A stretch of DNA of 37,384 nt, from the NCBI GenBank assembly GCA_002254845.1, contig NKPT01000035.1, positions 1 through 37,384 on the forward strand, read 5' to 3'. A program made the translations under genes and the position numbers. Below are positions 1 through 6,112 of the stretch, piece after piece; within the stretch, counting starts at the first letter, position 1; each line of letters opens with the position of its first letter. Origin of the DNA: Chloracidobacterium sp. CP2_5A. Lineage in GTDB: Bacteria; Acidobacteriota; Blastocatellia; Chloracidobacteriales; Chloracidobacteriaceae. The notes beneath the pieces are model-generated. The model made no database searches. It saw nothing but the letters and a program-made list of their open reading frames with translations, and had not been told where the DNA came from.

Positions 1-1
1 C

Positions 2-196
2 AAGGAAGAAAAGCCAAACAAGGAAGAAAAGCCGGAGGAGAAGAAAGAGCCGGTCGTCGGCGCTGAAGGCGCGACCGGCAGCGCCGCGCCGGCCGCGGGC
101 GCTGACCCAGGCAAGGACCCGAAATCCGGCGAGCTAAAAGCCGAGCCGGACGCTGCGAAGGGGAAAGCGGATAAGCCGGGCGAGACGAAAAAGTGA
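2..196 (+). CDS. C-terminal tail of a Lys/Glu/Pro-rich protein (partial; possibly SecG)
   Basis: This open frame runs in from the left edge for 64 codons and ends in TGA at 194-196. The visible tail is low-complexity and consists mainly of Lys, Glu, Pro, Ala and Gly, with no recognisable domain. A 14-bp direct repeat (AAGGAAGAAAAGCC) occurs at 2-15 and again at 20-33. A tRNA-Leu follows 38 bp downstream. The order secG then tRNA-Leu is common in bacteria, and some SecG proteins carry charged, Pro-rich C-terminal extensions, so SecG of the Sec translocon is a reasonable guess. Nothing in the visible residues proves it, because the two SecG membrane helices would lie outside the window. Confidence 0.55.
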   Translation, partial: KEEKPNKEEKPEEKKEPVVGAEGATGSAAPAAGADPGKDPKSGELKAEPDAAKGKADKPGETKK

Positions 197-234
197 TACC
201 GTTTGGCTGGCCGTCGCGGCGGCTAGCCAGCGAT

Positions 235-317
<83 letters not shown>

Positions 318-325
318 CCTCACCG

Positions 326-356
326 CGAATGGCGCGTCGGGCAGGCGCGCCATTCG
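326..356. terminator. Hairpin between tRNA-Leu and pdxT
   Basis: A perfect 11-bp inverted repeat, CGAATGGCGCG (326-336) and CGCGCCATTCG (346-356), encloses a 9-nt loop. It lies 8 nt after the tRNA and 22 nt beyond the pdxT stop, between convergent genes, so it could end transcription from both sides. There is no T-tract on the plus strand. The right arm plus its flank is imperfectly repeated at 364-382. Confidence 0.55.
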
Positions 357-378
357 GCCTTAAGCGCGCCATTTGACC

Positions 379-966
379 TTAGCTGGATGGCTTGAGATCA
401 AAAACAAATTCGTGGACGCGCGTGTCGTCGGTCATTTCAGGATGAAACGCGGTGGCGAAAATCCGTCCCTGACGAACCCACACCGGGCGTCCGCCATATG
501 TGGCCAACACTTCGACGCCGGGACCGACGGCCTCGATGACGGGCGCTCGGATAAAAACGATTTCCAGCGGCTCCGGGCCGAGCGCATCCACGGCGATTCG
601 GGCTGTGAAGCTGTCTACCTGCCGCCCGTAGCCGTTGCGCCGGGCGGTTATGTCCAGCAGTCCAAGCGACGCCTGCGCGGGATGGGTAACGACGCGGGCG
701 AGCAGAATCGCGCCGGCGCACGTTCCAAAGAGCGGGCGATCAGACGCCGCGAAGTCCCGCAGGGCGTCGAACCAGGGTTCGGCGCGCAGAAAGCGCAGCA
801 TGGTCGTGCTTTCGCCGCCCGGCAGAATCAAGCCATCCAGTCCGTCTAAATCAGCGATCCGGCGCGCGAGGCGAGGGCAGGCGCCGGCCCGCTCAAGCGT
901 TTGAGCGTGCGCGGCGAAATCGCCTTGAAAGCTGAGTACGCCAATCGTTGGCGCGCGATGGAGCAT
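379..966 (-). CDS. pdxT: Pyridoxal 5'-phosphate synthase glutaminase subunit PdxT
   Basis: PdxT is the glutaminase half of the DXP-independent vitamin B6 pathway. It hydrolyses glutamine and channels ammonia to PdxS. The protein (195 aa) starts IGVLSFQGD at residue 8, has the PGGES oxyanion-strand motif at 49-53, the nucleophile in GTCAG (Cys83), and His175 and Glu177 in FHPEM, so the class I amidotransferase triad is complete. Length is typical for the family. I chose the ATG at 966 because upstream codons add about 35 basic residues with no family counterpart. No strong ribosome binding site precedes it. Its partner pdxS lies about 30 kb away at 30937-31830 instead of adjacent. Confidence 0.95.
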   Translation of the reverse strand: MLHRAPTIGVLSFQGDFAAHAQTLERAGACPRLARRIADLDGLDGLILPGGESTTMLRFLRAEPWFDALRDFAASDRPLFGTCAGAILLARVVTHPAQASLGLLDITARRNGYGRQVDSFTARIAVDALGPEPLEIVFIRAPVIEAVGPGVEVLATYGGRPVWVRQGRIFATAFHPEMTDDTRVHEFVFDLKPSS

Positions 967-1092
967 AGGGTTCAGCGGCGGTTGGCGCGTTGGCCCGCGA
1001 CTATAGCACGTCCGCCGGGCGTGACCAATGCCCGCGCGTCGCGGCGCCATTCCGACCCCGTCCTGACGCAAAGCCTGACACTGAAGTAATGT

Positions 1093-1121
1093 TTGACCTC
1101 TGTTTTACCCCAAAGTAGGCT
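1093..1121 (+). promoter_or_regulatory. Candidate sigma70-type promoter for pscA
   Basis: TTGACC at 1093-1098 matches the -35 consensus at five of six positions. It is followed after 17 nt by TAGGCT at 1116-1121, a weak -10 with three matches. It would give a leader of about 215 nt before pscA. This is the best match I found in the gap, but the -10 is poor and GC-rich genomes produce chance matches. Confidence 0.25.
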
Positions 1122-1330
1122 GAAACCATTACGGCACATGCGCGTCAGCCCGTCGCTGCTCCTAAATTTCGCGCGCGGATTCCTCGATGAACGGGCGACA
1201 GCGCGGTTTCCGCAGCGGGCGCATTTCGCGCCATCCTTTTGTTTCCGTCCCCGCTTCAGCGTCCCCGCGAGTCAAGTTGCTGACGATGCCGCGCCGGCTT
1301 TGGGCGCAGTCGGCGAGAGAGACCTCTCTA

Positions 1331-1337
1331 GAGGGAG
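1331..1337 (+). promoter_or_regulatory. pscA ribosome binding site
   Basis: GAGGGAG ends 6 nt before the ATG at 1344 and decides that start over the TTG at 1338, which would overlap the site's optimal spacing. The first four bases can pair with CCTC at 1323-1326 across a TCTA tetraloop, so the site could be partly masked. Confidence 0.7.
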
Positions 1338-1343
1338 TTGCAT

Positions 1344-3941
1344 ATGGCTAGCTTTTCGTCCTACGCCAACGGGGTGAAGCGGTGGTACCAAAAACTGGAA
1401 CTGCCGATGCCGCCGGAACGGATTTTCGGCGCGCATATGATGTTGATTGGTGGGCTAGCATGCCTGATTGGGACGTACTTCTTCGCCAGCATGACGATGT
1501 GGAACGACGGTTACGTGAATATCACGCTGCGTCCGCGTCTCATCTCGCTGGGCATTTACGACCCGTATGACACCGAGCAGATTCAGAAAGTATGGTTGCC
1601 GCTGATTGGCGAGTTCAGCGCGAAACACTTGCCCTTCTTCGGGCAGTATCCTCTGACGATGACCGATTTTCGGCTCTTTGGCTGGGGATCGTTCCACATT
1701 GGGCTAGGCCTGTGGCTGATTTACGCCGGCGCGGCCCACTACTACGGCGCGCGCGGCGGCGCGACCATTGGCGAAATCTTCTGGCTGCTGCCGTATGTGC
1801 CGGGCCTGAAGGGGCTGTGCCAGATCAAATGGTTCACGCCGGACGGGCCGTGGTACAAAGTCGGGCTTCCCTGGGGCAGCTTTGCCAACACGCCGTGGAA
1901 GATTTTGCGACGAACCTACGCCGACGCCCTCAGTCCGCACACGATTTACATCGGGCTACTATTTTTCATCTGGGGCTTGGTGCTGTGGCTCGTGCTGGAT
2001 AAGCCGCCCGTGCCGCTCCAGCCGGCGCAGGTGATGACGCCCAACGGGATGATGCCGATTGAGCAGGCGCAGTTTCCGTACGGCTGGTATGACCCCTATC
2101 TCCGGCAGGTCATGCATCCGATGAACACCATCAACGGCGAAACCACGATGTGTTTCGTCTGGGGCGTGCTGTTCGTGGCGCTGGGCGCGTACTGGTGGTA
2201 TCGGCCGCCGCGCAGCGTCAACATCACGCACCTCGAAGACACAAAGGCCGTCTTCCATGTGCATTTGACCGCTATCGGGTATGTGAGCTTCGCGCTGGCC
2301 ATCGTCGGCTTTCTGGCGCTGCGCAACCACCCGTCGTACCTGATGCTCAACGATATGAACGTCATCATCTACGGGAAAAAAATCGTCAATCCCGGTCGGA
2401 TGATTCACAACATGATCACCTTCAACCATGTGCAAGTCGGGCTGATCTACGTGGCGGCGGGCGTTTTCCACGGGGGGCAGTACCTGCACGGGCTGAATAT
2501 TTCCGGGGCTTACCGGCAGGCGCGCTCGAAGTTCATCACCTGGTTCCAGAATCCCGACCTCCAAACGAAGATTGTCGGAACGACGATGTTCGTCAGCTTC
2601 GTGACCGTGGTGTTTGGCTACGGGATGATCTGCTGGAACACGGGTTCCGAGCTTGACCTCAACTTCGGCATCTATCAGTTCCGCTCCTATCGGGCGATTC
2701 AGATGGACGGCGAAGCTGGCAACGTGGGCTACCGCGTTTTCCGCCCGAAAAATCCGTGGGACCCAACCGCCGGCGGGGCCTGGGTGACGAATCCCGACGG
2801 CACGGCTAAGCTGGTCAAAGCGCGAAACTTACAGGTTGGCGACCGCATCCTCAACGAGGAACTCGGCATTGGATCATCTCCGACCTACAGTTTCACGACG
2901 ATCGAAGAGATTAACTACAAGCCCGAATGGGGGCAGTCGAAGCTCTACGCCGTGCAGTGGGGAAGCTGGACGCACTTCCTGCGCAAGGTCAATCCGCTGT
3001 TCTGGGTGGATAAGGGCATCTGGTACCTCCAAAACCAGAAGACGTTTGAGGCTTCCCGCAAGGCTGACGAGGCTTATCTGGCCGCCCACCTCAAGGCGGT
3101 GAGCCTGCTCAATCAGCTCGACGAAGCGAAGTCCGACGAAGATAAGAAGAAAGCCCAGGAGGCTGTGGACCAGTTTCGTCCCGACCTCGAAAAAGCCCAT
3201 GCCAGCATGCTCGAGTGGAACGAGCGGCTGGCGAGCACGCCGGCGGTGCTCTACTCCAACCTGCGCGACCAGCACCGCGACGGCGAAATCAACGATGCCA
3301 TTTTCTTCTGGCTGATGATCGGCGGCTGGCTGTTTGGCTTCATCCCGCTTCTGCGCATCGCCTTCCACAACTACCAAAGCCCGTGGTACAGAGACTTTGA
3401 ATGGCGCAAGCAGTCGCCGGACTTCCCGTGCATCGGACCGGTCAAAGGCGGCACGTGCGGCGTCTCGATCCAGGATCAGCTCTGGTTCTGCATCCTGTTT
3501 TCCATCAAGCCGCTCTCCGCCATCGCTTGGTATCTGGACGGCGGCTGGATTGCGACGATGATGGCGCGCGGCAACGAGGCCTACTACCTCACGCACAACA
3601 TCAGCCACACGGGCGGCGTGTTCCTCTACATGTGGAACGAGACCACGTGGATTTGGACGGACAACCACCTGACGGCGATGCTGCTGTTGGGCCACCTCAT
3701 TTGGTTCGTGAGCTTCGCGCTCTGGTTCAAGGATCGCGGCTCGCGCGCGGAAGGCGGCGACATTCAAAGCCGCTGGGTGCGCCTGATGGGCAAGCGGCTG
3801 GGCATTAAGACGCTCCAGGAGGTGCGCTTCCCAGTCTCGAACTTGGCGACGGCGAAGCTGTGGGGCACGGTCTTCTTCTACACCGGAACCTTCGTGTTGG
3901 TGTTTCTCTACTTTGCCGATGGGTTCTTCCAAAATCGGTAG
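1344..3941 (+). CDS. pscA: Type I photosynthetic reaction centre core protein PscA
   Basis: PscA forms the homodimeric core that binds bacteriochlorophyll and the FX [4Fe-4S] cluster and performs light-driven charge separation in the cytoplasmic membrane. The 865-aa product has eleven strongly hydrophobic segments, the number expected for type I cores. Seven lie before residue 432 and four after 653. The FX motif PCIGPVKGGTC is intact, with Cys696 and Cys705 as the two ligands from each subunit. The segment between helices 7 and 8 (about 433-653) is a large hydrophilic insertion ending in a charged, probably helical stretch (about 565-632). The ATG at 1344 follows GAGGGAG by 6 nt. pscB and fmoA follow on the same strand. 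The gene is full length and uncorrupted. Confidence 0.97.
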   Translation: MASFSSYANGVKRWYQKLELPMPPERIFGAHMMLIGGLACLIGTYFFASMTMWNDGYVNITLRPRLISLGIYDPYDTEQIQKVWLPLIGEFSAKHLPFFGQYPLTMTDFRLFGWGSFHIGLGLWLIYAGAAHYYGARGGATIGEIFWLLPYVPGLKGLCQIKWFTPDGPWYKVGLPWGSFANTPWKILRRTYADALSPHTIYIGLLFFIWGLVLWLVLDKPPVPLQPAQVMTPNGMMPIEQAQFPYGWYDPYLRQVMHPMNTINGETTMCFVWGVLFVALGAYWWYRPPRSVNITHLEDTKAVFHVHLTAIGYVSFALAIVGFLALRNHPSYLMLNDMNVIIYGKKIVNPGRMIHNMITFNHVQVGLIYVAAGVFHGGQYLHGLNISGAYRQARSKFITWFQNPDLQTKIVGTTMFVSFVTVVFGYGMICWNTGSELDLNFGIYQFRSYRAIQMDGEAGNVGYRVFRPKNPWDPTAGGAWVTNPDGTAKLVKARNLQVGDRILNEELGIGSSPTYSFTTIEEINYKPEWGQSKLYAVQWGSWTHFLRKVNPLFWVDKGIWYLQNQKTFEASRKADEAYLAAHLKAVSLLNQLDEAKSDEDKKKAQEAVDQFRPDLEKAHASMLEWNERLASTPAVLYSNLRDQHRDGEINDAIFFWLMIGGWLFGFIPLLRIAFHNYQSPWYRDFEWRKQSPDFPCIGPVKGGTCGVSIQDQLWFCILFSIKPLSAIAWYLDGGWIATMMARGNEAYYLTHNISHTGGVFLYMWNETTWIWTDNHLTAMLLLGHLIWFVSFALWFKDRGSRAEGGDIQSRWVRLMGKRLGIKTLQEVRFPVSNLATAKLWGTVFFYTGTFVLVFLYFADGFFQNR

Positions 3942-3946
3942 CTCAA

Positions 3947-3981
3947 GCCGGCGGATGACCGCGCGCCTGTCATCCGCCGGC
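3947..3981 (+). terminator. Strong hairpin immediately after pscA
   Basis: A perfect 13-bp inverted repeat, GCCGGCGGATGAC (3947-3959) and GTCATCCGCCGGC (3969-3981), with a 9-nt loop, begins 5 nt after the pscA stop. Only three T residues follow, so it may be a partial terminator or a 3'-end stabiliser and not a full stop. Confidence 0.6.
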
Positions 3982-4015
3982 GCTTTCCCGGCCGCGCGCC
4001 GAGTCCTGTAACAAA

Positions 4016-4053
4016 GTTCACATTGCCGCCGGTGACGGTTGTGAACATTTTTT
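4016..4053 (+). terminator. Hairpin plus T-tract between pscA and pscB
   Basis: GTTCACA (4016-4022) pairs with TGTGAAC (4040-4046). An inner GCCG/CGGT helix continues the stem past a 2-nt bulge. The stem is followed by A and six T residues at 4048-4053. This is the layout of an intrinsic terminator. The symmetric GTTCACA/TGTGAAC arms could alternatively be a protein operator. Confidence 0.55.
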
Positions 4054-4110
4054 CAATACGGGCCTTGAAAAAAGTATCCGTCATCTTCCGGTGTGAAAGG
4101 CAAAGTCACC

Positions 4111-4629
4111 ATGGCAGACGAAAAAGTAGAAACGACCAATGGCGCGCCGGCGAAAGCCGCGGCTAAGGCGCCGGCCAAAGCCGCGGCTAAGGCGCCGGCC
4201 AAAGCCGCCGCGAAAGCGCCTGCGAAGGCTGCGCCGCCGCCCATTCCAGGACCGCCGAATCGACTGTCGCGCCCGAAGACGGCAGCGCCCAAGCGCAAGC
4301 GCGACAGGCAGATTTACACGATTATTGAAGAGCTGTGCATTGGCTGCGGCTTCTGTACCGATGAGTGCCCGCCTAAGGTCAATGCCATTCTTCCGCGCGA
4401 TGTGGAGGCCGTTCTCGATGGCGGCGAAACCTACTGGATTGACCAAGCGCGGTGCATTAGTTGCTCGCTGTGCTTTGTGGCCGGCACCTGTCCGACGGAT
4501 GCCGTGGTGTTCACGGAGGGCGGCGTCTCGCGCACGCAGTACATGGAAGACTACATGCATATCGAGATGGTTGATCAGCCGTACTGGCGCGAGCGCAACG
4601 AATTGTCCCGGATCGGGTCAATCCTGTGA
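4111..4629 (+). CDS. pscB: Reaction-centre iron-sulfur protein PscB (FA/FB-type)
   Basis: PscB carries the terminal electron-accepting [4Fe-4S] clusters on the cytoplasmic face of the reaction centre and passes electrons from FX to soluble ferredoxin. The 172-aa protein has a first cluster motif with Cys76, Cys79, Cys82 and Cys86 (CIGCGFCTDECP). The second has Cys115, Cys118, Cys121 and Cys127, where five residues instead of three separate the last two cysteines. Residues 11-50 are a repetitive Ala/Lys/Pro arm, a kind of extension also known in green sulfur bacterial PscB. I chose the ATG at 4111, with AAAGG about 10 nt upstream. A GTG at 4093 would add six residues. It lies between pscA and fmoA on the same strand. 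Confidence 0.93.
   Translation: MADEKVETTNGAPAKAAAKAPAKAAAKAPAKAAAKAPAKAAPPPIPGPPNRLSRPKTAAPKRKRDRQIYTIIEELCIGCGFCTDECPPKVNAILPRDVEAVLDGGETYWIDQARCISCSLCFVAGTCPTDAVVFTEGGVSRTQYMEDYMHIEMVDQPYWRERNELSRIGSIL
4144..4233 (+). repeat. 24-bp tandem repeat inside pscB
   Basis: Three full 24-bp units (4144-4167, 4168-4191, 4192-4215) and a partial fourth (4216-4233) encode APAKAAAK repeats. Units 1 and 2 differ at one base only. Unit 3 and the partial unit have diverged at third positions, suggesting recent duplication of the first two. Confidence 0.85.
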
Positions 4630-4746
4630 AGTACGATGGAAGCGCGGGCGCGCCCCGATGCGGCTCGCGCCTAACGCCTGACCCCGGAGCCAGCCGCGGT
4701 AGCTTTTAGGCTACAGGGCCTTGCAGCGATCGCGGCGCGGACGGAT

Positions 4747-4858
4747 GGAAGCCGCGTCCTGAAAATAAAGGCTTCCGCTTTCTGCGTCCCCTGCGCTTGA
4801 ACCCCCGCGACCAGATTGGCGCGGGGCATTTAGGCTGGCTCAAGCGGCTTGCCAGCCT
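4747..4858 (+). promoter_or_regulatory. Three consecutive hairpins in the fmoA leader
   Basis: The 259-bp gap between pscB and fmoA holds three inverted repeats. GGAAGCC/GGCTTCC lies at 4747-4753 and 4770-4776. CCCCGCG/CGCGGGG lies at 4803-4809 and 4820-4826, with an inner CCA/TGG. AGGCTGGC/GCCAGCCT lies at 4832-4839 and 4851-4858. The last one ends 16 nt before the ribosome binding site CAGGAG (4875-4880). They could end pscB transcripts, mark a processed end, or stabilise a separate fmoA message. No gene is visible in the gap. Confidence 0.5.
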
Positions 4859-4888
4859 TGTTACTTCCCTCTTGCAGGAGACCGCCGT

Positions 4889-5986
4889 ATGGCAAGCAAA
4901 CTCACAACCTCAAACTATGACCTTGACCTTGATGCAACCGGGTGGGGAACGCTCCGCGCCGAAGCCCGAGTTTCCAACGTGCCTTCCGCTTCCCCCCTAC
5001 TGCCGATTGACGGCGAGCTGAAGCTCGAAGCCAAAAAAATTGAAGACGATGTGGTGCGGCTCACCTTTTTCGGACAATCCATTGTGGACGGCATTCTCGG
5101 CCGCGTCGAAGGGGAGTCGGATATCGCCAACGAGTCGCCGACGCGCCGCGTCGCCGCCGGCGACGGCAAGATAACGGTCGGCAAGTTCTCGCATCGCTTC
5201 GAGTTTGAAGGCGTCGTGGATTGTCTGCGCTACTGGCGGTCAAAGGCCATTGACGACAACATCATTGCGCGCAAGCAGCGCTTGCTGTGTGGCAACCTGT
5301 TTCACGACCTGTCCATTCGCGTGCCGCTCGACAGCGAGGAAGTCATTGACACGTGGCTCGAGATGCAGGACGCCTTTCGTAACTCGCCCAATTTTGGCGA
5401 TTACATCAAGGACGTGTGGCTGATTGGGCCACTGTGGAACGCGCTTGAACAGACCGGGCAGAGCCTCGACAACATTGACGTGTATTACTTCTCGGAAGTC
5501 GAGGGGGGCGAGAAATCGCGGATTGACTTTCGCTTCGCGGGCGGCGGCACGGGCATCGTGGACTCCATTAGCCGGTGGCTTGAACTCTTTCCGATTGACG
5601 GGTTAGGCAAGCCGGTTAACCAGGGCGGGCGCGTCGCGCGGTTGCAGGGGAACTTCAATGCCAGCGTGCAGGGCATTGAAGTCAAGCTCTTCGTCGAGTT
5701 GCCAGGCTTTTCCGTCCCGATTGAGGGCGGCAAGCGAAAGATTCTCAACCATCCGCTTGTGCCGCTGGCGCACCACGGGATCGCCGTGAACTCCGAGCCG
5801 GCCGAGCTCGGCATTCGCTTCAAGGTTTCGATTCCGAAGGGCAAAAAGTTCATCGAGACCGCCAACAGCTTTGAGTGGGACCGCGTGGCTGAAAACGTGC
5901 GCGTGTTCACGGGGGGGCGCTACAAGGCATGGGCCGAAGGCATCTGTAAGGGCAGTTACTCGCCGTTTGACATTTTCTTCGGGTGA
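4889..5986 (+). CDS. fmoA: Fenna-Matthews-Olson bacteriochlorophyll a protein FmoA
   Basis: FmoA is a water-soluble trimeric antenna protein that binds bacteriochlorophyll a and passes excitation energy from the chlorosome baseplate to the reaction centre. The product is 365 aa, the usual length for the family, and has the beta-strand-rich pattern of FMO, beginning SNYDLDLDATGWG near residue 8. Histidine-bearing segments such as FEFEGVVD (preceded by SHR), LFHDLSIRVP and NHPLVPLAHHG occur where chlorophyll ligands are expected. The C-terminus is SYSPFDIFFG. The ATG at 4889 has CAGGAG 8 nt upstream. There is no signal peptide, consistent with its position on the cytoplasmic side of the membrane. 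Its place after pscA and pscB supports coordinated supply of antenna and core. Confidence 0.96.
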   Translation: MASKLTTSNYDLDLDATGWGTLRAEARVSNVPSASPLLPIDGELKLEAKKIEDDVVRLTFFGQSIVDGILGRVEGESDIANESPTRRVAAGDGKITVGKFSHRFEFEGVVDCLRYWRSKAIDDNIIARKQRLLCGNLFHDLSIRVPLDSEEVIDTWLEMQDAFRNSPNFGDYIKDVWLIGPLWNALEQTGQSLDNIDVYYFSEVEGGEKSRIDFRFAGGGTGIVDSISRWLELFPIDGLGKPVNQGGRVARLQGNFNASVQGIEVKLFVELPGFSVPIEGGKRKILNHPLVPLAHHGIAVNSEPAELGIRFKVSIPKGKKFIETANSFEWDRVAENVRVFTGGRYKAWAEGICKGSYSPFDIFFG

Positions 5987-6017
5987 TGCTCCCTGGGCAA
6001 GGAGGCTTCCGCGACGC

Positions 6018-6101
6018 GGTTGCGGGGCAACCTAGGCGCGGCAGGCAAAACAGCGGTCAAGTTTAGACGCTGGAGCGCGGGGCAGGCGCGGCGCGCTCCA
6101 G
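6018..6101 (+). promoter_or_regulatory. Two hairpins between fmoA and the ArsA-like gene
   Basis: GGTTGC/GCAACC (6018-6023 and 6027-6032) forms a short tight hairpin. CTGGAGCGCG/CGCGCTCCAG (6070-6079 and 6092-6101) is a perfect 10-bp stem with a 12-nt loop. The second ends just before the purine-rich GGGGGAA ribosome binding site of the next gene and lacks a T-tract, so it may affect translation or RNA processing. Confidence 0.45.
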
Positions 6102-6112
6102 CCGGGGGAATC

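Larger units (their letters stand above)
967..1343. other. 377-bp intergenic region upstream of pscA
   Basis: This gap separates divergent pdxT and pscA and must hold their promoters. I see no credible gene. An open frame at 1093-1377 runs into pscA in another frame and has no family resemblance. The stretch is less GC-rich around 1081-1140 than its surroundings. Confidence 0.5.

Noticed and set aside
1093-1377. A 94-codon open frame upstream of and overlapping pscA
   Set aside because: It lies in another frame, has no recognisable content, and its end overlaps the pscA start.
1959-2564. A 201-codon open frame opposite pscA
   Set aside because: Also a shadow of pscA. Its composition is rich in His, Arg and Val as expected from the complementary strand.
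2874-3932. A 352-codon open frame on the strand opposite pscA
   Set aside because: It mirrors pscA codon bias in a GC-rich genome, has no family pattern, and pscA is certain on the plus strand.
4144-4233. Tandem repeats considered as a CRISPR-like array
   Set aside because: The units are contiguous without spacers and lie in frame inside pscB, so this is a protein-coding repeat.
4081-4560. A 159-codon frame opposite pscB
   Set aside because: Its repeats are the complement of the Ala/Lys/Pro arm of PscB, not an independent protein.
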